DNA of 64,000 bases. It comes from Staphylococcus ratti (GTDB lineage: Bacteria > Bacillota > Bacilli > Staphylococcales > Staphylococcaceae). Location: assembly GCF_020883535.1 (NCBI RefSeq), contig NZ_CP086654.1:1860001-1924000 (forward strand). Direction: 5' to 3'. The notes below the pieces were generated by a model. It was given only the letters and a program-made list of their open reading frames with translations, ran no database searches and had not been told where the DNA came from. A program made the position numbers and the translations under genes. This document shows, in pieces, positions 23,801 through 33,001 of this stretch (positions are counted from its first letter, which is position 1; every line of letters begins with the position of its first letter).

Positions 23801-24553
23801 TTAAGATGTTTGTTTTTCTCCTAAAAACTTGTTAACAAAGTACTGTTGTCCCTTACCTGTCACTTTTGGTGTCTTACTAATCGATGTATGTCCATCCGAA
23901 TGACTTATGGTAGTTTCTTTAATTTCGAATAGTTCACGTTCCATTGAATACTGTGTCGGCATGTTATAATCTACGCCTTTGCGTTTGATTAGATAGCCAT
24001 TTTGTCGTAACCATTCGAATAGCCTGCGTTGTCCTATATTTACGCCGTTTTGTTTGATAATCTTCGCTAACTCTCCTACTAAAATCGACGTCTTTGTTGT
24101 AGCTACTGCGTCTGCAAATACAATTTTGGGTTTGTTACGTTCAATTTGTGATTCAAGTTGTAGGATTGTGTTATTCGCTATCTTCAATGCACGTTGCATA
24201 ACCATTTCCGGACTGTTCCACGCTTTTTCGACTTGGATGAAATATTGTCTCGCGCGTTTGCCAGGTTCGCTGCGCTGAATCATTGCGATTTCTTTTGCAG
24301 TGTCTAGCGTTAGTGCGTGGTCTAAGTAATTAGTTGCATTGCCTTGAGCTGTTACTCTTTTTTGAGTAATAGCTGTATAGTCCGAATTTTCCTCGAATCC
24401 ATAATTAATCATTCTTTCGAACCAGTCGTTATAACGTGTTTTTACTTCTAGCGCCTTGTGCAACTCACGACCACTGATTGCAATTTCTCCATTTTCTTTT
24501 TCTTTAATGTTGAACATCTTTCCAATGTCCGTTTTAGGTTGTAACCCTTGCAT
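23801..24553 (-). CDS. Phage antirepressor (AntA/AntB with KilAC domain)
   Basis: A 250-residue protein. Residues about 18-105 match the AntA/AntB domain: ISGRELHKALEVKTRYNDWF, YTAITQKRVTAQGNATNYLD and GKRARQYFIQVEKAW. Residues about 150-245 match the KilAC DNA-binding domain: LVGELAKIIKQNGVNIGQRR, LFEWLRQNGYLIKRKG, and YFVNKFLGEK. It is expected to counter the CI-type repressor at induction. It is the third leftward gene after the Cro-like gene. Confidence 0.93.
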   Translation of the reverse strand: MQGLQPKTDIGKMFNIKEKENGEIAISGRELHKALEVKTRYNDWFERMINYGFEENSDYTAITQKRVTAQGNATNYLDHALTLDTAKEIAMIQRSEPGKRARQYFIQVEKAWNSPEMVMQRALKIANNTILQLESQIERNKPKIVFADAVATTKTSILVGELAKIIKQNGVNIGQRRLFEWLRQNGYLIKRKGVDYNMPTQYSMERELFEIKETTISHSDGHTSISKTPKVTGKGQQYFVNKFLGEKQTS

Positions 24554-24556
24554 ACG

Positions 24557-25021
24557 TTAATACTCCTTTCGCACTTGTTTAAAATCTTCAATAGTTAACT
24601 TGCTCAAGCGGTTCTTGTATAGATGTAAATAAAACTCTTTTATAGCTTTGTAAGTTTTCGCCGCCTGACTATATTCAACCTCGCTTAAGTCCGAATTGAG
24701 CGTTACCCCGAATATAGATAATGTAAGTTTTCTTATCAGGTCATGTACGTCACAAGGGTATGATTTGTAATGTTCGTAACACCCCAAGCCATGTTGGTAC
24801 TTATTTAAAGATATAGAATGACTTACATTCGGGCTTTTACCTTTAAAGAAATGTTCAGTGAAATCAAACTCCTTATTAATTTCTTCGAAATCAACAGCCT
24901 TAATTTTGACGTTGTTAAAAATCGAATTTGAATTTATCGGCTTCTTGCCGTCTAGCCTTTTACTAACTTCACGCTCTACAATTTCAATAAGTTCTTGTTT
25001 GGTTAATGTTATTTGTTCCAT
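24557..25021 (-). CDS. Early phage protein, paralogue of the gene at 22362-22814
   Basis: A 154-residue protein starting MEQITLTKQELIEIVEREVS, with NSIFNNVKIKAVDFEEINKEF near residue 33 and LIRKLTLSIFGVTLN near residue 95. The same blocks in the same order occur in the 22362-22814 product. No named family recognised. It is the first gene after the Cro-like regulator and has an operator-like palindrome in its leader (25075-25093), so its expression is probably tied to the lysis-lysogeny switch. Confidence 0.65.
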   Translation of the reverse strand: MEQITLTKQELIEIVEREVSKRLDGKKPINSNSIFNNVKIKAVDFEEINKEFDFTEHFFKGKSPNVSHSISLNKYQHGLGCYEHYKSYPCDVHDLIRKLTLSIFGVTLNSDLSEVEYSQAAKTYKAIKEFYLHLYKNRLSKLTIEDFKQVRKEY

Positions 25022-25074
25022 AATCTTCCTCCTTTTAAGTTGTTTGTGTTTCTTTTGTCCTCTTTTTCACAACA

Positions 25075-25093
25075 ACTTTACTTTAAGTGAAGT
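25075..25093. promoter_or_regulatory. Operator-like palindrome downstream of the Cro-like gene
   Basis: ACTTTACTT-T-AAGTGAAGT is a 19-base inverted repeat with nine-base arms (eight matching). The ACTTTACTT half-site is the same as in the main divergent operator region at 25355-25410. It lies between the Cro-like gene and the next leftward gene. Confidence 0.55.
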
Positions 25094-25098
25094 GGGTT

Positions 25099-25311
25099 TT
25101 AAATTTTTTTGCTGACTCTTAATAAGTCAGCGTTAATGCCGTAGATGTAAGCTAAAGCATAAACTACCATACTTTTAGGTATCACATTACCTTTCTCCCA
25201 CGCAATGTACTGCGCCCTAGAAACTCCTAATTTATCAGCTATTTGCTCTTGTGTGTAATCAAATTCATTACGTGCTCCTTTCAGAGAAAATGCCTCAATT
25301 GTATCTGTCAT
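25099..25311 (-). CDS. Cro-like transcriptional regulator
   Basis: A 70-residue single-domain helix-turn-helix protein of the XRE type: FDYTQEQIADKLGVSRAQYI with AWEKGNVIP and INADLLRVSKK. It is the first leftward early gene, divergent from the plus-strand repressor, the position of Cro. It should shut off repressor transcription after induction. RBS AAGGAGGTG is upstream of the ATG. Confidence 0.88.
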   Translation of the reverse strand: MTDTIEAFSLKGARNEFDYTQEQIADKLGVSRAQYIAWEKGNVIPKSMVVYALAYIYGINADLLRVSKKI

Positions 25312-25340
25312 TTTGCCACCTCCTTGTAAGGTATGTACCT

Positions 25341-25440
25341 AATTTACTACACTAAAAGTAAAGTGTCAACACATAAAGTAAATTTTTTTGTGAAATCACT
25401 TTACTTTTTGTAAACTAAATAATATAATTTAAGCAACACT
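25341..25440. promoter_or_regulatory. Divergent repressor/Cro promoters and operators
   Basis: Leftward promoter: TTGACA (minus strand, 25369-25364), 17-base spacer, TAAATT (25346-25341). Rightward promoter: TTTACT, 17 bases, TATAAT just before 25430. AAGTAAAGT / ACTTTACTT elements occur near 25357-25364, 25376-25382 and 25401-25410, overlapping both -35 boxes, as expected for shared operators of the repressor and the Cro-like protein. Confidence 0.7.
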
Positions 25441-25463
25441 TAAATAAGAAGAGAGGCAACAAA

Positions 25464-25778
25464 ATGGCTAAACAAATTCTTTCGAAGAATTTAAAAAATC
25501 TTTTAGAACGTAAAGGTAAAACGCAAACAGACATGGCAAAAGATTTAGATTTAAAAGAATCTACTGTAAGTAGTTGGATGAACGCAGCTAAATATCCTAG
25601 AAGAGATAAAATCGAATTACTTGCTGACTATTTTGGAGTTATGCCCTCTGACATAACTGATGACAAAAGTGTTCAACAAGAAACAATTGCAGCCCACGCA
25701 AATAAAGATGAATTTACACCTGAAGAATGGGAAGAAATAGAAAAATTTATGCAATGGGTTCGTGACAGAAAAAAATAG
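25464..25778 (+). CDS. Phage repressor, short CI-like
   Basis: A 104-residue protein with an XRE helix-turn-helix at residues 8-62: LKNLLERKGKTQTDMAKDLD then LKESTVSSWMNAAKYPRRDK and LADYFGVMPSDI. The C-terminal part is a short acidic helix (TPEEWEEIEKFMQWV) without the S24 peptidase found in longer CI repressors. The next gene encodes an ImmA-like peptidase, so inactivation probably depends on that protein or on the antirepressor. GAGAGG lies upstream of the ATG. Confidence 0.85.
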   Translation: MAKQILSKNLKNLLERKGKTQTDMAKDLDLKESTVSSWMNAAKYPRRDKIELLADYFGVMPSDITDDKSVQQETIAAHANKDEFTPEEWEEIEKFMQWVRDRKK

Positions 25779-25801
25779 AACATCAAGGGGTTGGGGATTT
25801 T

Positions 25802-26263
25802 ATGGGGAAGTATGAAGAACTTCTTATGAAAAGTGAATGTGAAGTTGTTGAAACAAATCGTTTACCTAAAGGCATTGACGGTTGGTATCAGAACGGTGAC
25901 ATATTTATCAAAACAAGTTTGCCAGAGAAAATTAAACACCAAGTTTTACATGAAGAAATTGCACATCACAAACTTACATGCGGCAATATAGTTGACCTCT
26001 CTCAATTTAATAATAGGAAATTCGAAAACTACGCAAGAAGACATTCTTATGAAACTTCAATGCCTTTAGAGGAAATAATTGAAGCTTTTAAGAACGGTAT
26101 ACATAATTTGTATGAGCTTGCTAATTTTTTTGAGGTTACAGAATGTCATGTACTAGATTGTATCGAGCATTACAAAAAGAAATATGGGTTAAAAACTTTA
26201 TGCGGTAATTACATGATTCAGTTTGAGCCGTTAAGAGTTTTTGAAATAAAGACAATTAAATAA
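25802..26263 (+). CDS. ImmA/IrrE-family metallopeptidase
   Basis: A 153-residue protein with the zinc peptidase motif HEEIAHHK near residue 50 (HExxH) preceded by KIKHQVL. In ICEBs1 and related elements ImmA cleaves the ImmR repressor, and here it follows the repressor gene by 23 bases. The second half carries ETSMPLEEIIEAFKNGIHNL and a helical DNA-binding-like tail. Repressor cleavage is inferred from the family and position. Confidence 0.85.
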   Translation: MGKYEELLMKSECEVVETNRLPKGIDGWYQNGDIFIKTSLPEKIKHQVLHEEIAHHKLTCGNIVDLSQFNNRKFENYARRHSYETSMPLEEIIEAFKNGIHNLYELANFFEVTECHVLDCIEHYKKKYGLKTLCGNYMIQFEPLRVFEIKTIK

Positions 26264-26276
26264 GGAGATGTGTAAA

Positions 26277-26765
26277 ATGAAAAGAATTATTTTTACAGTG
26301 TTTTTAAGTTTATTGGTATTATCCGCATGTGGTCATGACGAAAACAAGAAAGACAATAAAAAGAATGAAGTGAAGCAAGAACAGAAAGACAAAAAGAAAG
26401 ATAAGAAAGAAAAACAAACCGATTCTTCCGCTTCCGAAGAAAGCGCACCAACAACAAATGACAATCAACAATCGAACACTAGCAATTCAAACAACACTCA
26501 AACTACCAAGCAACAAAATCATAATGGAAATACACAAGCAATACAACAAAATAAAGTACAACAACCGCGAGACCCTAACGAACCAACGTACCAAGAATAT
26601 TTGAATGCCAAACAATTAACTGAAAATGTGCAAAAAGACCCTCAAAAATATCAAGGTATGGGCGGCGGTCCAGGAATGGGATTATCTTATCCCGGTCAAT
26701 CATACGAAAGTTATAAGAAAGGTGTAGCTGAAATTAGAAGTCAAAACGAATCACTACAACCATAA
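26277..26765 (+). CDS. Prophage lipoprotein (possible superinfection exclusion)
   Basis: A 162-residue secreted lipoprotein. The signal MKRIIFTVFLSLLVLSAC has a lipobox LSAC, with Cys at residue 18. Residues 19-100 are low-complexity Lys/Asp/Glu then Asn/Gln/Ser-rich, typical of a cell-wall spacer. The C-terminal third (TYQEYLNAKQLTENVQKDP, GGGPGMGLSYPGQSYESYKK) is the likely folded or exposed part. The ATG at 26277 is set by AAGGAG nine bases upstream. Surface lipoproteins in lysogeny modules often block DNA entry of related phages; that role is inferred. Confidence 0.75.
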   Translation: MKRIIFTVFLSLLVLSACGHDENKKDNKKNEVKQEQKDKKKDKKEKQTDSSASEESAPTTNDNQQSNTSNSNNTQTTKQQNHNGNTQAIQQNKVQQPRDPNEPTYQEYLNAKQLTENVQKDPQKYQGMGGGPGMGLSYPGQSYESYKKGVAEIRSQNESLQP

Positions 26766-26771
26766 TATTCA

Positions 26772-26800
26772 GGGTAGGTAAACTACCCTTATTATTTTTT
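26772..26800 (+). terminator. Intrinsic terminator after the lipoprotein gene
   Basis: GGGTAG-GTAAA-CTACCC forms a six-pair stem followed by TTATTATTTTTT on the plus strand. It separates the repressor operon from the integrase gene. Confidence 0.75.
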
Positions 26801-26825
26801 ACTTTTTTTGAGGAGGCTATAAACA

Positions 26826-27860
26826 ATGGTGGTAAGAAAACGGGGCGATACCTACCAATACGACTTTAGATTGAATGGCAAGCGTTACCGTAAAGGCGGT
26901 TTCGAAACTAAAAGATTGGCTCGTATGGCGGAATCTGAATTAATGATTGACATTGAAGATGGAATGTATAACAACGATTCAATCACGCTTGCCGAATATT
27001 TTAAAAATTATGTAGATGTTTATAACGAATCGCATCATAGCAAGTCAACCATCGCTAATATGGCAGCACGTTTAAAATCTGTAGAAAAGCACACAATCGG
27101 ACATATACCGTTAAAGAATATAACTAGATTACAATACCAAAATTTCATCAATGATTATGGCAAAAACCATGTACAAGATTCAACACGTAAAATGCACAGG
27201 GCAATAAAAAACTGCGTACAAGACGCTATATTCGAGGGAATAGTTAAGCGTGATTTCACACACAACGTTGCACCTAAAAGCAATAAGGCGTCTAAAGAAG
27301 AAAAAGAAAAGTATTTTGAAGTGTATGAATATAAAAAGTTGAAAGAATTAGCAAAAGAGAAGAACTTACGTTCATACATGGTTTTATTTTTGATGATATG
27401 CACAGGTGCAAGAGTTAGTGGCGTTTTAAATTTAAAATATAGTTTTATAGACAAAACGAACTGCACATTGTTTATAAATGAGAAGAAGACAGATACATCA
27501 CCGAGGTACGTTGAAATCGGGCGTGATGATATGCAACACTTAGTCAATTATTTAAATAGCACCCCTATCGATATGAGCGGTTATGTATTTGCGGAATGTG
27601 GCACAGTGATTTCTAACGCAGCAATAAATAAAACGTTAGGCAAACTATGCGATAAATTAAACACTACTAAGCGAACATCTCATTCTTTAAGACATACACA
27701 TTGTTCATTTTTATTATCTCAAGGAATTTCTATTTATTACATCTCAAAAAGATTAGGTCATAAAAATATCGATACAACATTAAAGTATTATTCACATTTA
27801 CTAGAAGAACAATACGAATCAGAATCAAAATTAGCGGTTAATGCACTTAATAATTTGTGA
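26826..27860 (+). CDS. int: Tyrosine-family phage integrase
   Basis: A 344-residue recombinase. N-terminal arm-binding region (residues 1-50: RKRGDTYQYDFRLNGKRYRK), core-binding SAM-like domain (about 55-160), then the catalytic domain: Arg in CTGARVSGVLNL near residue 198, SLRHTHCSFLL (H-L-R-H box) near residue 292, the second His in LGHKNIDTTLKYYSH and the nucleophile Tyr in that same segment. It integrates the phage, most likely at the adjacent tRNA-Arg. GAGGAGG lies upstream. It is the right-most phage gene. Confidence 0.95.
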   Translation: MVVRKRGDTYQYDFRLNGKRYRKGGFETKRLARMAESELMIDIEDGMYNNDSITLAEYFKNYVDVYNESHHSKSTIANMAARLKSVEKHTIGHIPLKNITRLQYQNFINDYGKNHVQDSTRKMHRAIKNCVQDAIFEGIVKRDFTHNVAPKSNKASKEEKEKYFEVYEYKKLKELAKEKNLRSYMVLFLMICTGARVSGVLNLKYSFIDKTNCTLFINEKKTDTSPRYVEIGRDDMQHLVNYLNSTPIDMSGYVFAECGTVISNAAINKTLGKLCDKLNTTKRTSHSLRHTHCSFLLSQGISIYYISKRLGHKNIDTTLKYYSHLLEEQYESESKLAVNALNNL

Positions 27861-28000
27861 CCAAAAATGTGACCATTTATTTTTAATTTAAGCATTTTTT
27901 ACAGTATTAGAGAAATCCCCGAAAACTCCTCAAACCCCGTAAAATCAACGTTTATAGAACTTTCGACAACATTTCAAATTATTTAAAATGAGTTAAATAA
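27861..28000. other. Right prophage-chromosome junction zone (predicted attachment region)
   Basis: A 140-base AT-rich gap between integrase and the tRNA-Arg 3' end with no ORF. Tyrosine integrases usually recombine within the 3' half of a tRNA gene and restore it with phage DNA, so the core is expected at about 28001-28045. The second copy lies beyond the left edge, so core length cannot be defined. Confidence 0.5.
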
Positions 28001-28072
28001 TCCCCTCGAGAGGAATCGAACCTCTATTGTAAGAACCGGAATCTTAAGTGTTATCCATTACACTACGAGGGG
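28001..28072 (-). tRNA. tRNA-Arg (anticodon CCG)
   Basis: A complete cloverleaf on the minus strand. The acceptor stem CCCCTCG pairs with CGAGGGG, followed by discriminator A at 28001. The anticodon stem TAAGA/TCTTA encloses loop TTCCGGT, giving CCG, which reads the Arg codon CGG. The T arm has GGTTCGAATCC. No encoded CCA. Its 3' end faces the prophage, the usual arrangement for a tRNA attachment site. Confidence 0.93.
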
Positions 28073-28145
28073 TTAATAAAATTTTAAATTGGCAGATCTT
28101 TTAGAAAAGACTTAAAATCAAATTAGTGTCTAAACAAGCTTTATT

Positions 28146-28175
28146 TTTGACCATTTTTGACTTTTAAGTTAAAAT
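28146..28175 (+). promoter_or_regulatory. clpP promoter with CtsR operator
   Basis: TTTGACC-ATT-TTTGACT (28146-28162) is a perfect CtsR heptad repeat (AGTCAAA-AAT-GGTCAAA on the other strand). It overlaps the -35 TTGACC (28147-28152); after a 17-base spacer comes TAAAAT (28170-28175). CtsR would repress clpP until heat or protein-folding stress. Confidence 0.85.
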
Positions 28176-28207
28176 AAATTCAAAGTTATTAATAGGAGGA
28201 AAGAGTT

Positions 28208-28789
28208 ATGAATTTAATTCCTACAGTTATTGAAACAACAAACCGCGGTGAACGCGCATATGATATTTACTCTCGTTTATTAAAAGACCGTATTATCATG
28301 TTAGGTTCTGCAATTGATGACAATGTTGCAAACTCAATTGTATCACAACTTTTATTCTTACAAGCACAAGATGCAGAAAAAGATATTTATCTTTATATTA
28401 ATTCTCCAGGAGGCAGTGTTACTGCTGGATTTGCAATTTACGACACAATCCAACATATTAAGCCTGACGTTCAAACAATTTGTATTGGTATGGCGGCATC
28501 AATGGGCTCATTCTTATTAGCAGCTGGCGCTAAAGGAAAACGTTATGCGCTTCCAAATGCAGAAGTAATGATTCATCAACCACTTGGTGGCGCTCAAGGT
28601 CAAGCGACTGAAATCGAAATTGCCGCAAATCATATTTTAAAAACACGTGCTAAATTAAATAAAATCTTATCAGAACGTACAGGTCAACCTATCGAGAAAA
28701 TTGAAAAAGATACGGACCGTGATAACTTCTTAACTGCTGATGAAGCTAAAGATTACGGTTTAATTGACGAAGTAATGCAGCCTGAATAA
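28208..28789 (+). CDS. clpP: ATP-dependent Clp protease proteolytic subunit
   Basis: The 193-residue serine protease subunit. The triad is visible: Ser in [14 protein letters not shown] near residue 98, His in [15 protein letters not shown] near 123, Asp in [13 protein letters not shown] near 172. With ClpX or ClpC it degrades misfolded and regulatory proteins. AGGAGG precedes the ATG, and a CtsR box overlaps the promoter. It stands alone, with a terminator after it and the prophage on the other side. Confidence 0.98.
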   Translation: MNLIPTVIETTNRGERAYDIYSRLLKDRIIMLGSAIDDNVANSIVSQLLFLQAQDAEKDIYLYINSPGGSVTAGFAIYDTIQHIKPDVQTICIGMAASMGSFLLAAGAKGKRYALPNAEVMIHQPLGGAQGQATEIEIAANHILKTRAKLNKILSERTGQPIEKIEKDTDRDNFLTADEAKDYGLIDEVMQPE

Positions 28790-28797
28790 AATAACAG

Positions 28798-28830
28798 AAG
28801 CGAGCGCGCCTTTTATGGTGGCTCGCTTTT
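28798..28830. terminator. Bidirectional terminator between clpP and whiA
   Basis: AAGCGAGC (28798-28805) pairs with GCTCGCTT (28821-28828). On the plus strand T residues follow; the whiA stop region lies immediately beyond, so convergent transcripts are likely both ended here. Confidence 0.75.
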
Positions 28831-29773
28831 ATATTTCGAATGGCTCGCCATTTCTTATTTTATCTGCCATTTCATTCAATTTGCGTAAACGGTGATTAAT
28901 ACCAGATTTAGAAATTGTACCTGTACTGACCATTTCTCCCAACTCTTTTAGAGAAACGTCTTGGTGTTCTATTCGTAACTTTGCCACTTCTCTTAAGCGA
29001 TCTGGCAAGTTATCTAGACCTATTTCTTGCGCTATCAATTGAATGTTTTCGACTTGTTTCATCGCAGCACTTACTGTTTTGTTTAAATTGGCAGTTTCAC
29101 AATTCACAAGTCGATTCACTGAATTCCTCATGTCTCTTACGATTCGAACATCTTCGAATTTTAAAAGGGCTTGATAGCCTCCGATTAAACTTAGAAACTC
29201 CGCAATACGTTCTGCTTCTTTAATATATGTAATCCAGCCCTTTTTCCGCTCTAGTTTTTTCGCATTCAATGCATATTGGTTCATTAAAGCAGTTAAACCT
29301 TCAGAATGACCTTCATACAAGGAAAAGATTTCTAAATGGTATGAGGATGTTTCTGGATTATTCACAGAACCTCCTGCTAAAAAGGCGCCGCGTAAGTAAC
29401 TACGTTTCATCTCGTCATCTTTCACCATCTCTTCATCAATATCATGGTTAAACATACCATTTTTTAAAATACCGAGTTCATCTAAAATCTCTTTTGTTTT
29501 CATTTTAATGCGACAGATATAAATGTTATTTTTCTTTAACTTCATTTTTTTACGCACTAAAATCTCTACTTCTACATGGAAGACCATTTTAATTAAAGAG
29601 TAAATTCGACGAGCAGTTGTTGCGTTTTCGGTTTGAATGTTAATAACAAATTGTTGATTTGAAAAATTCAAAGCTCCATTCATTCGAATCAATGCACTGA
29701 GCTCTGCTTTCGCACTGTTAGCATCGGCCTCTATTCGGGTTAGTTCATTTTTCATTTCAGATGCAAAGCTCAT
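28829..29773 (-). CDS. whiA: DNA-binding protein WhiA
   Basis: A 314-residue WhiA orthologue. The N-terminal LAGLIDADG-like domains are seen in [19 protein letters not shown] near residue 128, and the C-terminal helix-turn-helix in [19 protein letters not shown] then [19 protein letters not shown] near residues 268-300. It affects cell division and chromosome organisation in Firmicutes. It closes the rapZ-yvcK-whiA cluster. Confidence 0.96.
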   Translation of the reverse strand: MSFASEMKNELTRIEADANSAKAELSALIRMNGALNFSNQQFVINIQTENATTARRIYSLIKMVFHVEVEILVRKKMKLKKNNIYICRIKMKTKEILDELGILKNGMFNHDIDEEMVKDDEMKRSYLRGAFLAGGSVNNPETSSYHLEIFSLYEGHSEGLTALMNQYALNAKKLERKKGWITYIKEAERIAEFLSLIGGYQALLKFEDVRIVRDMRNSVNRLVNCETANLNKTVSAAMKQVENIQLIAQEIGLDNLPDRLREVAKLRIEHQDVSLKELGEMVSTGTISKSGINHRLRKLNEMADKIRNGEPFEI

Positions 29774-29915
29774 GTCTATCGATTCCTTTCTTTAGCATTG
29801 ATACATTCGCGTCTATTTGTTTTATGTATTCTATTTTATCATGATTTTGATAACGTTAGAACACGCTTATGACACTCTATAATCAATGGCATCCCCTTTA
29901 TTATATTGTCCATGA

Positions 29916-30914
29916 TTAGGAACGCTTCATACGCTTTAGATTAAACTGAATCGTACCAATTTCTTCAAGTGCAATATCGTATATCATATCCGCTAAAACT
30001 TCATTACAATGACGTACATGGTGATTTTCTGAGATTTGCGCCAAATTTTCCCCAGTCACTAACTTTATGCCACTTTTATGAAGCTCGTTCTTATCATAAT
30101 AAACAGGGCATGCCCCTTTTTCTTTATATTTGTTCAAAATTTCTTTTGAAAACGTAATTTCATTTGCGATAACAAAATCGATGACTTTATGTCCCAATTG
30201 TTGATGAATTGCATCTATATGATCAAGTACAGAATAACCGTCTGTTTCACCTGGTTGCGTCATAATATTAGAAACGTATAACTTTTTAGCTTTACTCTCT
30301 ACAATCGCATTAGCAATACCTTCAACACACAAATTTGAAATAACGCTCGTATATAAAGAGCCCGGACCAAGGACGATTAAGTCAGCCTCTAGTAAAGCCT
30401 CTACCGCTTCATCCATCGGTTCTGCATTGGCCGGTTCAAGGAAAACACGTTTAATTTTTTTATGTTTGCTCGGAATGTTAGATTCCCCTGCGACGATTTC
30501 CCCGTCTTCCATTTCAGCATTTAAAGAGACACTGGATATGGTCGAAGGAATCACGCGCCCTTTGATATTGAGTATTCTGCTTAACTCTTTAACCGCATGA
30601 CCGAAATCATCTGTAATATTCGTCATTGCCGCAATTAAAAGATTTCCAAGTGAATGTCCACTTATTTTATCTTCTTCAAAACGGTATTGAAATAATTGTT
30701 CCAATGTAGGCTCAACATCACTTAATGCGGCCAAGACATTGCGTACGTCACCAGGGGCCGGAATATCCATTTCATGCCGTATTTTCCCTGTGCTTCCGCC
30801 ATCGTCAGCGACTGTTACGATACATGTAATGTCTATTGGAAACTTTTTCAAACCTCTCGCAAGCACAGATAGGCCTGTGCCACCACCAATTAATACAAGT
30901 TTAATTTGCTTCAT
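29916..30914 (-). CDS. yvcK: YvcK/GlmR family UDP-sugar-binding regulator
   Basis: A 332-residue GlmR (YvcK, CofD-like fold) protein. Seen: [18 protein letters not shown] at the start, [38 protein letters not shown]-like [12 protein letters not shown], and [14 protein letters not shown] near residue 205. It binds UDP-GlcNAc and controls carbon flow into cell wall precursors. The ATG at 30914 starts with MKQIKL and overlaps the rapZ end by 14 bases; a longer frame inside rapZ is not a real start. Confidence 0.95.
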   Translation of the reverse strand: MKQIKLVLIGGGTGLSVLARGLKKFPIDITCIVTVADDGGSTGKIRHEMDIPAPGDVRNVLAALSDVEPTLEQLFQYRFEEDKISGHSLGNLLIAAMTNITDDFGHAVKELSRILNIKGRVIPSTISSVSLNAEMEDGEIVAGESNIPSKHKKIKRVFLEPANAEPMDEAVEALLEADLIVLGPGSLYTSVISNLCVEGIANAIVESKAKKLYVSNIMTQPGETDGYSVLDHIDAIHQQLGHKVIDFVIANEITFSKEILNKYKEKGACPVYYDKNELHKSGIKLVTGENLAQISENHHVRHCNEVLADMIYDIALEEIGTIQFNLKRMKRS

Positions 30915-31824
30915 GCTTATCGCCACTTTCAAAATGTGCATCTCTATGATGCACATAAATATCATAGTCAAAGTGCTGCTTAAGATCTTCAGATAAACGT
31001 TGCGCTAAAGCAACAGAACGATGCTGTCCACCTGTACATCCAATCGCAATAACAAGTTGTGATTTCCCTTCTTTTTTATACCCCGGAATCATAAACAATA
31101 ATAAATCTAATAATTTTTCATAGAATATGTTTGTTTCTTTCCACTTCATTACGTAATTATAGACTTCTTCATTCATTCCGGTTAATGGACGTAACGATTT
31201 AACATAATATGGATTAGGTAAAAAACGGACGTCAAACACTAAATCCGCATCTATTTGTATACCACGTTTAAAACCAAAGCTTTGGACATTAATTATAAAT
31301 GTAGGATGATTTGATTTATTAAAATATTCATACACACGTGTACGTAATTCTTTCGGTGATAAATTCGTAGTATCCACGTTGTAGTTAGCCATACTACGAA
31401 TATCTGAAAGTAAATTGCGTTCTTCGCTAATCGCTTCAACTAAAGTCAAATTATTTTGGTCTTGTAATGGATGTCTGCGTCTCGTCTCTTTATATCTTGA
31501 TATTAATTTTTCTGTTGTCGCATCGACAAAAAGCACATCTGTAATGACATTTTTTCGACTTAAGACATCATCAATTTCCTTCACAAGATATTTAAAGAAC
31601 TCACGTCCACGTAAATCGATACCAATTGCTACTTTTTGAAGTGTAGGATTCCCTTGTTCCATAAGTTCAATAAATTTAGGCAGTAGTATAGGAGGTAAAT
31701 TATCCACGCAAAAGTAGCCTAAATCCTCTAAACTTTGAATGACGACTGACTTTCCTGCTCCTGATAAACCTGTGATAACTAACAGTTCACTTTTGACTAT
31801 TTCATTTTTATCTTCTTGTTGCAT
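30901..31824 (-). CDS. rapZ: RapZ/YvcJ nucleotide-binding protein
   Basis: A 307-residue P-loop ATPase of the RapZ family. Walker A is [20 protein letters not shown] near residue 16, followed by [15 protein letters not shown]. The C-terminal domain holds the conserved [19 protein letters not shown] near residue 265. In Firmicutes it works with YvcK and WhiA in the same operon. The ATG at 31824 has GGTGG upstream; an ATG 12 bases earlier is an alternative. Confidence 0.95.
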   Translation of the reverse strand: MQQEDKNEIVKSELLVITGLSGAGKSVVIQSLEDLGYFCVDNLPPILLPKFIELMEQGNPTLQKVAIGIDLRGREFFKYLVKEIDDVLSRKNVITDVLFVDATTEKLISRYKETRRRHPLQDQNNLTLVEAISEERNLLSDIRSMANYNVDTTNLSPKELRTRVYEYFNKSNHPTFIINVQSFGFKRGIQIDADLVFDVRFLPNPYYVKSLRPLTGMNEEVYNYVMKWKETNIFYEKLLDLLLFMIPGYKKEGKSQLVIAIGCTGGQHRSVALAQRLSEDLKQHFDYDIYVHHRDAHFESGDKHEAN

Positions 31825-31893
31825 ACTATCCACCATCCAATCATATTCTACTTAAGTGTACATGAAATCCGACTCTAGTAGTAGGGGCTAGGT

Positions 31894-31949
31894 AAAAAAA
31901 GAGCGAACCAGTGATCAAATCATGTTCATTTGATTGACTGCTTCGCTTT
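31894..31949 (-). terminator. Intrinsic terminator after trxB
   Basis: A long imperfect hairpin (GAAAGCGAAGCAGT... paired with ...ACTGGTTCGCTC) followed on the minus strand by seven T. It ends the leftward trxB transcript before the rapZ operon. Confidence 0.8.
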
Positions 31950-31993
31950 CATAATATAATGCTTTATGTCATATGCACTAAAATGGATTCATT

Positions 31994-32959
<966 letters not shown>

Positions 32960-33001
32960 TTATCATACGCATTTTACAACATTTGAATTGGAAATATGAA
33001 G

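Noticed and set aside
25464-26263. Helix-turn-helix gene followed by a metallopeptidase-like gene could be a toxin-antitoxin pair
   Set aside because: The divergent Cro-like gene, shared operators, integrase and HExxH motif fit a phage repressor-ImmA pair better.
27155-27547. 130-codon minus-strand frame inside the integrase gene
   Set aside because: Antisense shadow of conserved integrase coding, with no regulatory signals.
1-28000. Virulence or antibiotic-resistance cargo in the prophage
   Set aside because: No toxin, leukocidin, enterotoxin or resistance gene is visible in the part of the prophage present here; the usual cargo site near the lysis genes lies off the left edge.
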